Both the position numbers and the translations under genes were made by a program. Shown here in pieces: positions 21,429 to 31,159 of a stretch of DNA of 64,000 nucleotides. Under the pieces are notes generated by a model, which was not told the origin of the DNA, did not search any database, and was given only the letters and a program-made list of their open reading frames with translations. Source of the stretch: Zymoseptoria tritici IPO323. Its lineage: Eukaryota; Ascomycota; Dothideomycetes; Mycosphaerellales; Mycosphaerellaceae. Position 1 is the first letter of the stretch; every line of letters starts with the position of its first letter. Location: the NCBI RefSeq assembly GCF_000219625.1, contig NC_018217.1:2418001-2482000 (forward strand), written 5' to 3'.

Positions 21429-24400
21429 CTACCGTCCGACATTCGTGCCCCACTTCAACACACTCTGCCTCTGTCTCGGCTGGCCAGTACCCTCCGTCGG
21501 CGTCTGCGATCCCGAAGCCTGCCCGCCGGGCTGATCCGCAAAACGAATTTTACTCGGCGGTGTCCTCGCTTGATTATCGTCTTCGCTATCCGACTCGTCC
21601 TCCTCTTGGTGGATCCCCAGCGCGCCTTCTCGTCTCCTTCGCTCGGCGGCTGTTTCGCCGGCGTCATTGCTAGCGCTGCGGTCGTTGGCTGCAGGCTGCG
21701 ACGATCCTGCTCTTGAAGGACCAGCACGGCGAGGTGGAATACGAGCAGTACCGTCGTCTTCGGAGTCTTCGTCTTCCTGTGCGCGCTCGAGGGCGACGCG
21801 ACGGCGACGCTCAGCGGCGGTCTCGCTTCCTTCGCGGCCTCGACGGGAGCGAAGGTCGGTGGTTACATCGTGGAAAGGGACTTCGCGGTCATCGGAGTCG
21901 ACAAGCTTGAGGTCTTTTGAGTCGCTGGTTGATGACTGGCGAACAGCGGCCGTGCCTTGCTCATCATCGGGTGCGGTGTCTTCTCTTGATGGCTTTGGAC
22001 GGCTCGTCTTCGGTACGGCGGTAGACGATGGAGCGCGAGACTTCATGCCTGCTTGTGTTTGCTCGCGGTAGTCTTTACGTGCCTCCTGCTTGACCTCTTC
22101 CGGAGCGTTGCTGTCTTCTACCGCTTCTACTCTCGACTTCGGGTCCATGCCTCGGATCTCGTTGATGAATTGCGCTTTGCTCATGCGCCGGCCACCTGTC
22201 GTCATGGTGAAACGGATGCGTTCGTCGTCATCGTCACCCGCATTGCCATCGCCCTTCTTGCCGTTGCCGTCAGCAGACTGTCCTGCATTCGCAGCTTGTC
22301 CAGATGTATTGCCACCAAGTCCCAGCATCTTGCTCATCTGCCCGAGGCGTTGCTTGGACTTTTCGGGATCCTGTGTGGTCGACTGTTTCCTTTCCGGTGC
22401 CGGAATATCGTACTTTTTGATGACCTCTCCGTCCTCGTCTTCGACAATAATGGTGTTACCGTATTGATAAGCTCGAGCCGGACCGCTGGCCTGCTTCGGT
22501 TTCTCCGGCTTCGCCTCTGCTTTCGAGTCACCAGCCTTCTTGCGGAGCCCAGTCATGGTTCCGACCTTGTTCAAGCCGTTCCGCCAATTCTTGGCTGGGC
22601 GCTCAGGCATCTTGGTCTCGGTCGTTGCTTCAGTGTCGGCAGCCGCTTTATTGTCCGGAAGCATCTCATGCGGGTGCGGCGCCACTCCATGATGGGCGTC
22701 AGCGCCCTCCTCATGCATAAGTCTTCTAGCTTCGCGCATCTCTGCGCTGCTTCGATGCTTGTCGCCAGACTGCCCTTTACTATTCTCCACTGCCAGGACG
22801 TTTCCATCTTCGTCCTCATACACAGTCTGATGACCCTCTTCATAAATCTCACCGACCTCATCCGGGTTGATGTGCTCTGGAACATTACGCTCGTTCTCCG
22901 GAGTAAAATTCTTGTTCTCCGTGCTGTCAGAAGGAGGATCATTTTTCATCGCAAGAGTGTCTGAATCACTTCGGCTGTTACGATGATCAGGGCTTTCTTG
23001 TCTGCGCGAAGGCGCGATGGCGGACTGGCTAACTGGACCACCGGGCCCGATGCCATAGTCCCAACTCTTACTCTTGCTTCCTCTCGACCGATGTCTTGAA
23101 GAAGCGCGGCTCGGGTTGCGACTGGGATTGTCCTCTTCCTTTTGTCGTCGCAAGAAGGTGCCAGGTGCACCGATTGGCAACATGCCCGGACCACTCTTCT
23201 CGTCGAAGCTGGAAGCCGACATCTGACTCTTGGATCGCGATTGTATCCTTGGGAGTCGCTCCATCCACGAAGGCTGATCGGGTGCCTGGGTGTAACTCAT
23301 GGTCAAGGTCAAGGTGTTGATGTGCTTGCCGAGCGTGAAGACGGCGATGGAAGATCCGTGGACAACGATTGAAGTGATGACCAGGAACGTAGTAATCGGC
23401 CAGATGAGGTAAATGACGTTGTACTCTTCGGTGGACTCTGGCGGCAAAGCTCGCAAAGGAGTAGTCGAGTCGGTCTCCAGCTCGGCTCGAGCCAAAATGG
23501 CAACGAAGATGGCACCGACACCTATAGGTCCGAAGTGGCCGGCGAAGAGGGCCTCTCGCCAGGTCTTGATATCGGGAATGATCGGCTTGAGCGCTAACAT
23601 GATGGGGATCCGACGGAAGAACAGCACCAGCAGCGCTATTACAACCAGTTTCCAGACATCCAGTCCCAGACGTCCCGAGTTGAACTGCTCCCATGGGATG
23701 ATCGCTCCGAAATAGACGAAGAATGCCAAGTTGATGAGCAAGTCGATAACGTTCGACACGTGGGATTCTTCAGTCTTCTCCGTAAACCACCCGTCGTTAC
23801 TGAATCCGACTCCGCAAGCAAATCCGACAAGCAGATCGTCTAGTCCCAGCAAAGCACCAGAGCCTGCACAGAATAGTGCCAGGACGAAATAGAACACCAA
23901 GAAGGACTCTCGATCGATGAGGTTCTTCTCGTCAGCGTAACGAATAGCGCGTCTGGCCGCATATCCCACAACAACTCCGTAAAAGGCGCCAAAGACGCAC
24001 TCGTACAAGACTGTGAAGCAGAACCAGTGGTAGAACACTTTCGACGCATCCGGTCGATAGTGAAGGAGGTAAAGACCAAGATAGATGAAAGGAAAGGCCA
24101 TGCCGTCGTTGCAGCCGGACTCTGCTGACAAGAGATCACGTAAATGCTTGGGAACGCGTTTCGCGAACTTGCCTTTTCCAACCACGGAGGATGCCAGGAC
24201 TGGATCGGTCGCCGTGACACAGGCAGCGACAGTCAGACTCTCCAACCAGTTCAGATGTGGCGTCATGAGACCCCAGATGAAGAGACTGGTGATGAGCCAG
24301 CCGAAGGTCATGACGGGTATCAGGAGGAACACAATCGACCTCCAATGCCTCTCCATGTACGCCTTTGGCAATTCGACTCCAACGGCGAAACATTGTACGA

Positions 24401-24638
24401 CCAGGACAATGCGCGAAAATTCCAACGTGATCTGATCGACATTGCCCCAAGAGCGCGGATCAATGAGGTTCGCAGCGTGTGGACCGAAGATGATTCCACA
24501 AAGCGTGGCGACCGTAGCCTCGCCGATGTAGAGGCGCTCCTTGATCACAGAGGAGCACAGCATGAACAGGCTGGTGAAGCCGCCCAGGATGAGGTACACC
24601 AAGTGCGGCTTGTTGATGGAGAGTTGCTCCCACGCCAT
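21429..24638 (-). CDS. NHA1: plasma-membrane Na+(K+)/H+ antiporter Nha1
   Basis: Intronless gene for 1,069 residues. Nha1/Sod2-type CPA antiporters export Na+ and K+ in exchange for H+, giving salt tolerance and pH homeostasis. About twelve hydrophobic helices fill residues 10-435. Key residues are visible: ATDP (143-146) in the ion-binding helix and SGCNDGMAFP around 174-183, with the N177-D178 pair. After the membrane domain comes a hydrophilic tail of more than 600 residues, as in yeast and Aspergillus Nha1. It contains EDEDGNVLAVEN and EDEDGEVIKKYDIP and, near the C-terminus, two related acidic/basic modules beginning ETAAERRRR (see findings). Its link with palH at the other end of the window is functional only (both matter in alkaline and salt stress); they are 19 kb apart. 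Confidence 0.95.
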   Translation of the reverse strand: MAWEQLSINKPHLVYLILGGFTSLFMLCSSVIKERLYIGEATVATLCGIIFGPHAANLIDPRSWGNVDQITLEFSRIVLVVQCFAVGVELPKAYMERHWRSIVFLLIPVMTFGWLITSLFIWGLMTPHLNWLESLTVAACVTATDPVLASSVVGKGKFAKRVPKHLRDLLSAESGCNDGMAFPFIYLGLYLLHYRPDASKVFYHWFCFTVLYECVFGAFYGVVVGYAARRAIRYADEKNLIDRESFLVFYFVLALFCAGSGALLGLDDLLVGFACGVGFSNDGWFTEKTEESHVSNVIDLLINLAFFVYFGAIIPWEQFNSGRLGLDVWKLVVIALLVLFFRRIPIMLALKPIIPDIKTWREALFAGHFGPIGVGAIFVAILARAELETDSTTPLRALPPESTEEYNVIYLIWPITTFLVITSIVVHGSSIAVFTLGKHINTLTLTMSYTQAPDQPSWMERLPRIQSRSKSQMSASSFDEKSGPGMLPIGAPGTFLRRQKEEDNPSRNPSRASSRHRSRGSKSKSWDYGIGPGGPVSQSAIAPSRRQESPDHRNSRSDSDTLAMKNDPPSDSTENKNFTPENERNVPEHINPDEVGEIYEEGHQTVYEDEDGNVLAVENSKGQSGDKHRSSAEMREARRLMHEEGADAHHGVAPHPHEMLPDNKAAADTEATTETKMPERPAKNWRNGLNKVGTMTGLRKKAGDSKAEAKPEKPKQASGPARAYQYGNTIIVEDEDGEVIKKYDIPAPERKQSTTQDPEKSKQRLGQMSKMLGLGGNTSGQAANAGQSADGNGKKGDGNAGDDDDERIRFTMTTGGRRMSKAQFINEIRGMDPKSRVEAVEDSNAPEEVKQEARKDYREQTQAGMKSRAPSSTAVPKTSRPKPSREDTAPDDEQGTAAVRQSSTSDSKDLKLVDSDDREVPFHDVTTDLRSRRGREGSETAAERRRRVALERAQEDEDSEDDGTARIPPRRAGPSRAGSSQPAANDRSASNDAGETAAERRRREGALGIHQEEDESDSEDDNQARTPPSKIRFADQPGGQASGSQTPTEGTGQPRQRQSVLKWGTNVGR

Positions 24639-25565
24639 GTTTGCGTATTGTGGAATCCTGATTCCTTGTTTACTGCATGTCCTTGAACTTGGCTCTTTCT
24701 CTTGTTCGCGCCCAGACTTTCAAGAGGCGAATCGGCGCGGTGTTGTGTTTTCGAAGCGAAGGTGAGAGTGTCGTCTCGTGTACGCGCATGCGGAGTGTGG
24801 TCGCGCCCAGTCGCCGCTCCCAATGCCCGAATCGGCGCCGTGGTGAATGAGGATAGCGGTGGAAGAGGGCGGTCGTTGCTCGGCGAGGAGGAGGATGGAA
24901 GAGTCGACAAGAAGAACAAGACAACGGCAGAGATGGACAAGAGACTGCCAAGAGAGATGCCGGAAGAAATGTACGTCAGTCGGTGAAGTGTATATTTTGT
25001 CGGGTCTGGCTATCGGCGCGAGTCCATTGCGACTACCACCAAGGCTTGCAGAGCGAGAGACGGTCTTCATTTGATCGAGCAGCTTGTCCTCCCATACCAC
25101 TCTGTCCGACTAGAATCTCACCTCATGTTTGGCCTCTTTGGCTTTGCGACGGATCGTGAAGTCGATCGTTGAACGTTGATGCCGATAGCCCCGCATGCTC
25201 CTCCAGACTCCTTGGCACGGCGTCTTTCTCCGATGAAAAATGTACCTGCGCCAAGGCATGTAGGTATATTGACTTGCTATCGATGGTCGTACGAAGTACT
25301 TGTATCGTCGCCTCATGTACAGTTGCGAACCTGACCCATACAGTGGTGGTTCATCAAGCTACGAGGCATCGTTCCACCCGCCCTGGTTCGTTCAAAGTTT
25401 GGCTTTTCAAGAACACGTGCATGGTTGGTTGATCAGTCCAGATCCCCAGGTCTGCCCTGCTTCCCGAGGATCTTCCTTGTTCTCGGAGCTGCCTCCTAGC
25501 ATTCTTGCACGAATACACGTCCCATCGTCACCTGGTTGGATTTTGTCAACCTTGTCATCGACAAC
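24639..25565. other. divergent promoter region, NHA1 / NCS2
   Basis: Spacer of 927 bp. The overlapping frames at 24545-24951 (minus) and 25300-25707 (plus) extend into genes and show no domain features. Nothing else recognised. Confidence 0.5.
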
Positions 25566-26642
25566 ATGCCTGGAAGACGACTGCCCGACGAGCCCATCGA
25601 TACCGCTCTATGCCGGCGATGTCAAGAAGTCGAACCCGCCATCGTGGTTAGGACGGAGCCGGTCTGCAAGTCCTGCTTTTCGAAATATGTTCAAACCAAA
25701 GTCGTAAAGCGATTGGAGAGCTTCCGAGTACGACATTCCGAGCCGGGCAATGAGCGCATGGTCCTGTTACCTTTGTCCTACACCGCAAGCTCGGTCACGC
25801 TGCTCCATGTCCTGAGCCAGCACTTGCAAGGCCAGACCGAGAAGACCGGCCGAACTGGATTCAAACTATGCGTTCTGCACATACTCGGCGGCAACTCCGC
25901 AAATGAAGACGACGAGGCGCCCTTCGACGACTTGAAAGCGCGATACCCGCAGCACGACTACCATACGGTACGACTTTCGGAAGCATTGGCATCGGACGAT
26001 GTAGTAAGAAGCCTATTTGCGGACTCCTCCAATCTCGAGATCAGGGCGGATGACCCAGAACAGTCTCTTCGCTCCCTTCTTCTCAAAGCGCCATCCGCCA
26101 CATCCCGCCAGGACATCGAACAAACCCTGAAGCAGCGCCTCACCATCTCCTTCGCCAAGTCTCACGCCTGCGACGCCGTAATATGGGACCACAGCGCCAC
26201 CAAACTCGCCGAACGCACCATCTCCGAGACCGCAAAGGGGCGCGGCATCTCTCTCCCCTGGATCGTGGCCGATGGCGACTCCCTGCACGGCATACCCTTC
26301 TACCACCCTCTCCGCGAACTGCTGAACAAAGAACTCAAATCCTACGTCGAATTCGCCGACCCGCCGTTCGATGCTCGCTTCTCGACCGTCGACACCAAGC
26401 CGATTGTCAGCACAAAGAATACCACCATTGACGATCTGGTAGAACAGTACTTTGAGTCAGTGGAGCAGGACTACCCTTCCATTGTCGCGAACGTGGTTCG
26501 CACGACGGGCAAACTTCCGGTGAAGGCGATTGAGCAGGCGGAGCAGTGCGAACTGTGTTGTACGCCATTGCAGGACAGGGCACCGGAGAAGAGTCGGCTG
26601 TGTCATGGGTGTATTCGCATGTTACCTCAGGCTCAGGATTGA
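25566..26642 (+). CDS. NCS2: cytoplasmic tRNA 2-thiolation protein Ncs2/Ctu2
   Basis: Single-exon gene for 358 residues. Ncs2 works with Ncs6 to thiolate U34 of cytoplasmic tRNA-Lys, -Glu and -Gln, receiving sulfur from the Urm1 pathway. The N-terminus has paired Cys motifs (LCRRCQ at 14-19 and CKSC around 36-39). Conserved blocks follow (MVLLPLSYTASSVTLLHVL, FKLCVLHI). A thiolase-type core with degenerate ATP-binding features is expected for the Ncs2 partner. The C-terminus ends in CELCCTPLQD and LCHGC, a second Cys-pair region. ATG 25566 is used because the family starts just before the first Cys pair; the in-frame ATG at 25536 adds ten residues only. Slightly shorter than many fungal homologues but with both ends intact. 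Confidence 0.93.
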   Translation: MPGRRLPDEPIDTALCRRCQEVEPAIVVRTEPVCKSCFSKYVQTKVVKRLESFRVRHSEPGNERMVLLPLSYTASSVTLLHVLSQHLQGQTEKTGRTGFKLCVLHILGGNSANEDDEAPFDDLKARYPQHDYHTVRLSEALASDDVVRSLFADSSNLEIRADDPEQSLRSLLLKAPSATSRQDIEQTLKQRLTISFAKSHACDAVIWDHSATKLAERTISETAKGRGISLPWIVADGDSLHGIPFYHPLRELLNKELKSYVEFADPPFDARFSTVDTKPIVSTKNTTIDDLVEQYFESVEQDYPSIVANVVRTTGKLPVKAIEQAEQCELCCTPLQDRAPEKSRLCHGCIRMLPQAQD

Positions 26643-27269
26643 AGACGGGGCGACCAGAAATGTGTGAAGAACTCACTTCGAGCCCTCCGTACGGTTTTGT
26701 GCGATCGCCTAGGATCAGTGATCCGCCTCTGAGGTGTGTACGAGCAATTCCAGGATGCCCGAATCACACTCCCGAATACGTGGATGGATACTGGATGCTT
26801 TTCCCAGCTGTAGCACCCCACTCGACCTACTCGAGCAGAGTCTAGGCACGCAGGCCGCCTTCGGGACATGAATCCACGATCACATCAGACGTCTGGCTGG
26901 AGTCATGCTGACGGCCGCATAGCCTGGGCTGAGACGGCTGGGACGGTTTGCCTCCAGGCTCGTGCTATTGATTACTTGTGCCGAGTCGCAACACTAATAT
27001 CTCGCCGACATGTGCCAAGACGCAGCATTAATATATGGGAGACGAGATTTGCGCCACATGATATCCGAGCTTTGCTCGATGCTTACCTTGATCATGGTCT
27101 GATCACCTGAGAAGACGGAATACACAAATCTGAAGAGCAAGAGATGGGTTGAGCCGATACAGATGTGAATGCTTGGGTTGGTTGTTGATCAATCTATTCA
27201 GGCCACTCTGCACTTCCCGTAGGATAGCTATAGCATCCACACAAAAATCCGACCCTTGGTTGATCCTCA
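26643..27269. other. convergent intergenic, NCS2 / ENP1
   Basis: Spacer of 627 bp. Two loosely related stretches (CAACACTAATAT near 26988 and CAGCATTAATAT near 27023) are the only repetition seen. No gene-like frame. Confidence 0.5.
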
Positions 27270-28775
27270 TCAAACATCCATCATAGTATCATCACCACCA
27301 TCCGCCCTCTCCGGCTCGACAACCACACCTCTACCCCTGCCCTCCAACAACTCCCTCCTCACCTCCGGTCCAATCTGCTTGTGCCCTTTTACCAGCAGCA
27401 AATCCAACAACGCCTCTCTCTGATCCTCCGTAATCTCATTCTTATACCTCTGCGCGAAAGCAAGCAAGCTCTGATGCCACAACACCGGCAACTTCGGATC
27501 TCCCTTCCCGTTCTTGCCCGCGAACACGCCATTGCCGTTGTCCATGTTCACATCCTCACCCGGTTGCACCGCGCGGAATCGCAAGAAGTGGAAGACCAAT
27601 GCGTCTACCACGCGGAATGGGAGGGCGTATTTCTTCTCTAGCAGCGTGCGGATGAAAATGTTGCAGGCGCCGGCTGACTCGACGTCGTGCATCATTTGCT
27701 CGGCCGCGATTTCGCAGAGTCGGTAGAGAGCCGTAGCGGAGTGCAGAACTGGAATAGAGACGCGAGCCAGTACGGAGCCGATGATCTGTGCTTCACGCAA
27801 TGTGCAAGTCCCTGAGCCGGTGAGGGGAAAGAGGAAGCCCCGGAAGAAGGCGGCGGGTTTGTACAGCGCTTTCTTCATCGCTTTGTAGAGATGGACGTTC
27901 AGCTTCTTCGTCTCGCGGATGTCCTCTCTCACCATCGGTAGTAGAATGTCGTTGCAGAAGGCCTGCGCCACAGCCGGTCGGGATGAGGTGAAGATTTTCG
28001 TGGCTTCGTAGACGGCGTTGGGAGTCCAGCTGTCGGGTCGGGTGATGGAGACGAGGATGTCCCATTGTGGCAGTGAGGGGAGGATTTTGAAAGGTTTGGG
28101 GAGTTTGCCGCTCTTGTAGCGGGAGAGGAGCAGGCCGACTTGGGTATAGACTTCAACGACTTTGGCGGGAAGCTCGACGGCATCGTTGGGATCACCGCCA
28201 CCTTGAACGTGATGTGGGATGTTGTCGTCCGCTGCTCCTCCTCGTGCTTCGTGTGCGGCAATCTTCTCGAGGATCAGGTCTGCTAGATTTGTGCCGGGTC
28301 CTTGTGCTTCGTCGTCGGGTGTGTCGTTCTTCGGGTCGAGCAATGTGGATGGATCAAAGGATGGATTGAATTTGTTGAACATTTCCAGATCATTCGGGTC
28401 CACCTCAATCTCTTCCACCTCCTCTTCCGAGCCCCATGCCTCCTCATCGTCGTATTCGCCGACTTCTGCGCCTCCTTCCTCATCGTCACTTAGCTCGCCA
28501 AAACGACTTTCGAACGCGAAAGCTGGGTTTGCGACAGCTGGGCGCTTTGCCTGTTGTTCTGCTTCATCTTCCGCTGCCAAGTCTTGTCCAAGATCTAGAA
28601 TGCGCCGCGACGCTTTGCTATCCACGAACCCATCCTGTCCATCTTCTCCGTGGGTCGTCTTTCGCTTTTTGCTGTTCTTTTGCTTCAGTGGCGCTGTTGG
28701 TGAGTACTCTTCGCTGAGAGGATTATGCCTACGCTCTTGGCGAGCAATTGAGTTGGATCTCGTGGCCTTCGGCAT
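27270..28775 (-). CDS. ENP1: bystin / Enp1, 40S ribosome biogenesis factor
   Basis: Intronless gene for 501 residues. Enp1 (bystin) binds pre-40S particles and is needed for 20S pre-rRNA processing and nuclear export. The N-terminal 150 residues are charged: a basic start (MPKATRSNSIARQERRHNPL), KKRKTT, then acidic runs. The bystin domain fills about 160-480, with conserved segments LPKPFKILPSLPQWDIL, SWTPNAVYEATKIF and LNVHLYKAMKKALYKP, then AAFFRGFLFPL and TLREAQIIGSVL. The length is normal. Its start faces BRE2 across a 599-bp region holding an inverted promoter repeat and a MITE, which inserted about 130 bp upstream of the ENP1 start codon and may have altered its promoter. Confidence 0.95.
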   Translation of the reverse strand: MPKATRSNSIARQERRHNPLSEEYSPTAPLKQKNSKKRKTTHGEDGQDGFVDSKASRRILDLGQDLAAEDEAEQQAKRPAVANPAFAFESRFGELSDDEEGGAEVGEYDDEEAWGSEEEVEEIEVDPNDLEMFNKFNPSFDPSTLLDPKNDTPDDEAQGPGTNLADLILEKIAAHEARGGAADDNIPHHVQGGGDPNDAVELPAKVVEVYTQVGLLLSRYKSGKLPKPFKILPSLPQWDILVSITRPDSWTPNAVYEATKIFTSSRPAVAQAFCNDILLPMVREDIRETKKLNVHLYKAMKKALYKPAAFFRGFLFPLTGSGTCTLREAQIIGSVLARVSIPVLHSATALYRLCEIAAEQMMHDVESAGACNIFIRTLLEKKYALPFRVVDALVFHFLRFRAVQPGEDVNMDNGNGVFAGKNGKGDPKLPVLWHQSLLAFAQRYKNEITEDQREALLDLLLVKGHKQIGPEVRRELLEGRGRGVVVEPERADGGDDTMMDV

Positions 28776-28887
28776 GTCGGTGGACTTGTGATGTCTTGAC
28801 GAGTGAATAGAAGGTCAATTTGGCGGAGGTCTGGCAACTTTTCTCAAATCCTATCTCGTATCGGTGATAAGCGGTCCGAAGTCCGGT

Positions 28888-29127
28888 GCGGATCGCGGCC
28901 TATAGTGACATTTAGGCGGATTCACTTATTTTCAACTTCGAGCTAAATAGCATATAAGCTGCGACTCGGCATATCTAAACCTGTTAAAAGTGTCGGTGAT
29001 ATAGCAGGTCGTCTTCCGGGGTAGAGTAAGCTCTTGCCTTATCGCGCATCGTCGCTATAAGAAATTAGAATTAAGAAGTAAGCGAATCCGCCTAAATGTT
29101 ACTACCTCCGTGCTTCCGCTTAAACTG
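28888..29127 (-). repeat. inverted repeat arm A (ENP1 side), split by a MITE
   Basis: Positions 28888-28904 joined to 29105-29127 make 40 nt that match, in reverse complement, the 40 nt at 29266-29305 with only two transitions (one in TAAG/TGAG, one in ATCC/ATCT). The MITE at 28905-29102, with its duplicated TA, sits between the two parts. Read towards ENP1 the arm has the same orientation relative to its gene as arm B has to BRE2, and contains GGAGGTATAGGCC, which resembles a TATA-type core. Confidence 0.85.
28905..29102. mobile_element. 198-bp MITE with 26-bp terminal inverted repeats and TA target duplication
   Basis: The left end (28905-28930) begins GTGACATTTAGGCGGATTC. The reverse complement of the right end (29077-29102) begins GTAACATTTAGGCGGATTC. 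Over 26 positions there are three differences, all transitions. TA flanks the element on both sides (28903-28904 and 29103-29104). The interior is too short to code. TA duplication points to a Tc1/mariner-pogo type transposase in trans. The intact arm at 29266-29305 shows the site with a single TA, confirming both boundaries. Confidence 0.88.
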
Positions 29128-29265
29128 AAGGATGCGCGAGGTGTAGAGGAGTTTTGTATCAGAATCCGTTCTCTAACGACAATAACATGGTCCTGTCGAT
29201 AATGTGTTTCCCTGTTATCGCTTTCGTACAACTAGACAAAGTGCACGTAGGTAGCCCAGAGCGTG

Positions 29266-29305
29266 CAGTTTGAGCGGAAGCACGGAGGTATAGGCCGCGA
29301 TCTGC
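29266..29305 (+). promoter_or_regulatory. inverted repeat arm B, putative BRE2 core promoter
   Basis: A 40-nt copy of the ENP1-side arm lying 70-109 bp upstream of the BRE2 start. It contains AGCGGAAGCACGGAGG followed by TATAGGCCGCGATC. The same orientation relative to each gene suggests a duplicated promoter element instead of chance; regulatory function is inference. Confidence 0.5.
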
Positions 29306-29374
29306 GATCGAACCTCGTCGCTCACGCGTCGACCAACCGCGAGAATCCCAGCTTCGACATTCACTATCACAATC

Positions 29375-31159
29375 ATGGCCGACTCATTTGCCAACACGCC
29401 GCTCCAGGCCACCATGGACCAGGACCACGTGCCAAATGTTCCATCACCTCTCAATCCTGCCAGCTCGCGCGCCCCATCCAGGACCCCAGCACCCAATGCG
29501 ACGCCGATCCAACGAGAACAACGAGAGAAGAAAGAGTCGCTGAAGAAGCGTGAGAATGCACTCAATGGCGGGACTCCTTCGTCGGCATCCAAGCGAAAAG
29601 CCAGTGTGGCACACTCCTATCCTTCACCCCAGCGATTTATGATCCCACCACCACGGGTGCAGGACTTCGAAAAGCCCAAGGACGATGTGATGATCCAGCA
29701 CGAGCCTGCACCTCTTATGACACCCGGAAACGAGCGACAATTATACAAGCCGATTGATCTAGCGGAGAACAAGCGCGGCTATCGATACTCTCGCGCCATT
29801 GCGGATCCTCTGTTTCCTCACAAGCAGTTCTACCGATCGACTTCCCCTCCGCCGCATTATGCACGATTGAGCTTTGAAGATGCCGACAAGTGGATGCATT
29901 TCACGACGAATGCGTTGATAACGACAAACGAGAAGGGCTGGCGGATGGTGCGCTCCAATGTTTGTGCAAGAGAAGGAACATTGTACTACGAGCTCAAGAT
30001 ACATCGTGGAGTCCCGGTAGACGGACCAGATCCAGCTGCCAATGGACCGCAACCTCATGTGCGGTTCGGCTGGGCAAGACGAGAGGCACCTCTTGACGCA
30101 CCTGTTGGTTTCGATGGCTACAGCTATGGCCTCACCGACATTCGGTTCGAGACAATGCACCGCAGCAGACCGGGCAAATTCTTCCACCCAAAGAAGACCA
30201 AGACCAAGACTGCCAAAGCCGCGCTCGCCGCTCCGACACCTGTTACACTGGCGCCAGAAGACCAACACGTCAAGGAAGGCGACGTGATCGGCGTCGAAAT
30301 CCAACTTCCCGCGCTCTCTCTGCAACAAAAAATCGTCAGTGGAGTCTACAACCCCGCCGTGGACTCAGGAGACGGCTTCGACCAGTCCGCTGCAGCGTCT
30401 CTCGATGAAGAACCTATGGACGTCATCCGCGACCGTATTCCCGTGCCCTACAAAGCGAACAGCTATTTCGAAGTGCTGGACCACGTCGCCTCCAAACCAA
30501 TGGAAGTCTACGCCGATCGTACCACGAATCTCAGCTCCCTGCCCACCCAGCAAACCGGCGCGAATGCAAAAGACGCGATCAAAGCCCCGCCGAACCCGAA
30601 TCACGAGCACGCTTCCCTGCGAACGTTACCGCACAGTGCTGTCAGGGTGTATAAGAATGGAAAACTAATCGGCACGGCGTTTGAGAACTTGCTTGCGTTC
30701 CTCCCGCCCGCCAGCGCACCGAGCAAGACCATGGGCGCGAGGGAAGGGTTCGACGATGGTTTGACAGGCTACTTCCCTGCGGTCTCCTGTTTCTTCGGAG
30801 GAATCGCAGAAGTCAACTTTGGCGACGGTAGGGACGGATTCTGGTGTCCGCCGTCTCATCTCAAGTCGTCCATTCCCGCTGCAAAGTCCGCCAGAAACGG
30901 TGGCCCAGATATCGATATGCCGGATGCCGGGTATGATGCGAGTGGGCAGAAGAAAGGCTGGAATCCTGGAAGACAGGCGAGAGGGATTGGAGAGAGGTAT
31001 AAGGAGCAGATTGCGGAGGACATTGTGTGGGACCTTGTGGATGAGGTGGACTTTTTCATGCAGGATGGAGGGTTCGAGGGCACGGTCGGGAGTGGAGTCG
31101 CGGGTGCGGCTGTGGTGAGTGGGAAGAGCAGTCGATTGAAGGAGGAAGAGGGACTATGA
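29375..31159 (+). CDS. BRE2: COMPASS subunit Bre2/Ash2 (SPRY domain)
   Basis: Single-exon gene for 594 residues. Bre2/Ash2 is part of the Set1/COMPASS complex that methylates histone H3 lysine 4. The N-terminal 100 residues are Pro/Ser/Lys-rich with REQREKKESLKKREN. The conserved region begins near GYRYSRAIADPLFPHKQFYR. The SPRY core spans about 170-480: GWRMVRSNVCAREGTLYYEL, then VRFGWARREAPLDAPVGFDG and SYGLTDI. A long insertion (residues about 290-420, acidic) separates the SPRY strands, as in fungal Bre2. The second half resumes with VRVYKNGKLIGTAFENL and YFPAVSCFFGG. The C-terminal helix ERYKEQIAEDIVWDLVDEVDF resembles the Sdc1/Dpy30-binding segment. ATG 29375 (context CAATCATGG) precedes a second in-frame ATG at residue 14. 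Confidence 0.94.
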   Translation: MADSFANTPLQATMDQDHVPNVPSPLNPASSRAPSRTPAPNATPIQREQREKKESLKKRENALNGGTPSSASKRKASVAHSYPSPQRFMIPPPRVQDFEKPKDDVMIQHEPAPLMTPGNERQLYKPIDLAENKRGYRYSRAIADPLFPHKQFYRSTSPPPHYARLSFEDADKWMHFTTNALITTNEKGWRMVRSNVCAREGTLYYELKIHRGVPVDGPDPAANGPQPHVRFGWARREAPLDAPVGFDGYSYGLTDIRFETMHRSRPGKFFHPKKTKTKTAKAALAAPTPVTLAPEDQHVKEGDVIGVEIQLPALSLQQKIVSGVYNPAVDSGDGFDQSAAASLDEEPMDVIRDRIPVPYKANSYFEVLDHVASKPMEVYADRTTNLSSLPTQQTGANAKDAIKAPPNPNHEHASLRTLPHSAVRVYKNGKLIGTAFENLLAFLPPASAPSKTMGAREGFDDGLTGYFPAVSCFFGGIAEVNFGDGRDGFWCPPSHLKSSIPAAKSARNGGPDIDMPDAGYDASGQKKGWNPGRQARGIGERYKEQIAEDIVWDLVDEVDFFMQDGGFEGTVGSGVAGAAVVSGKSSRLKEEEGL

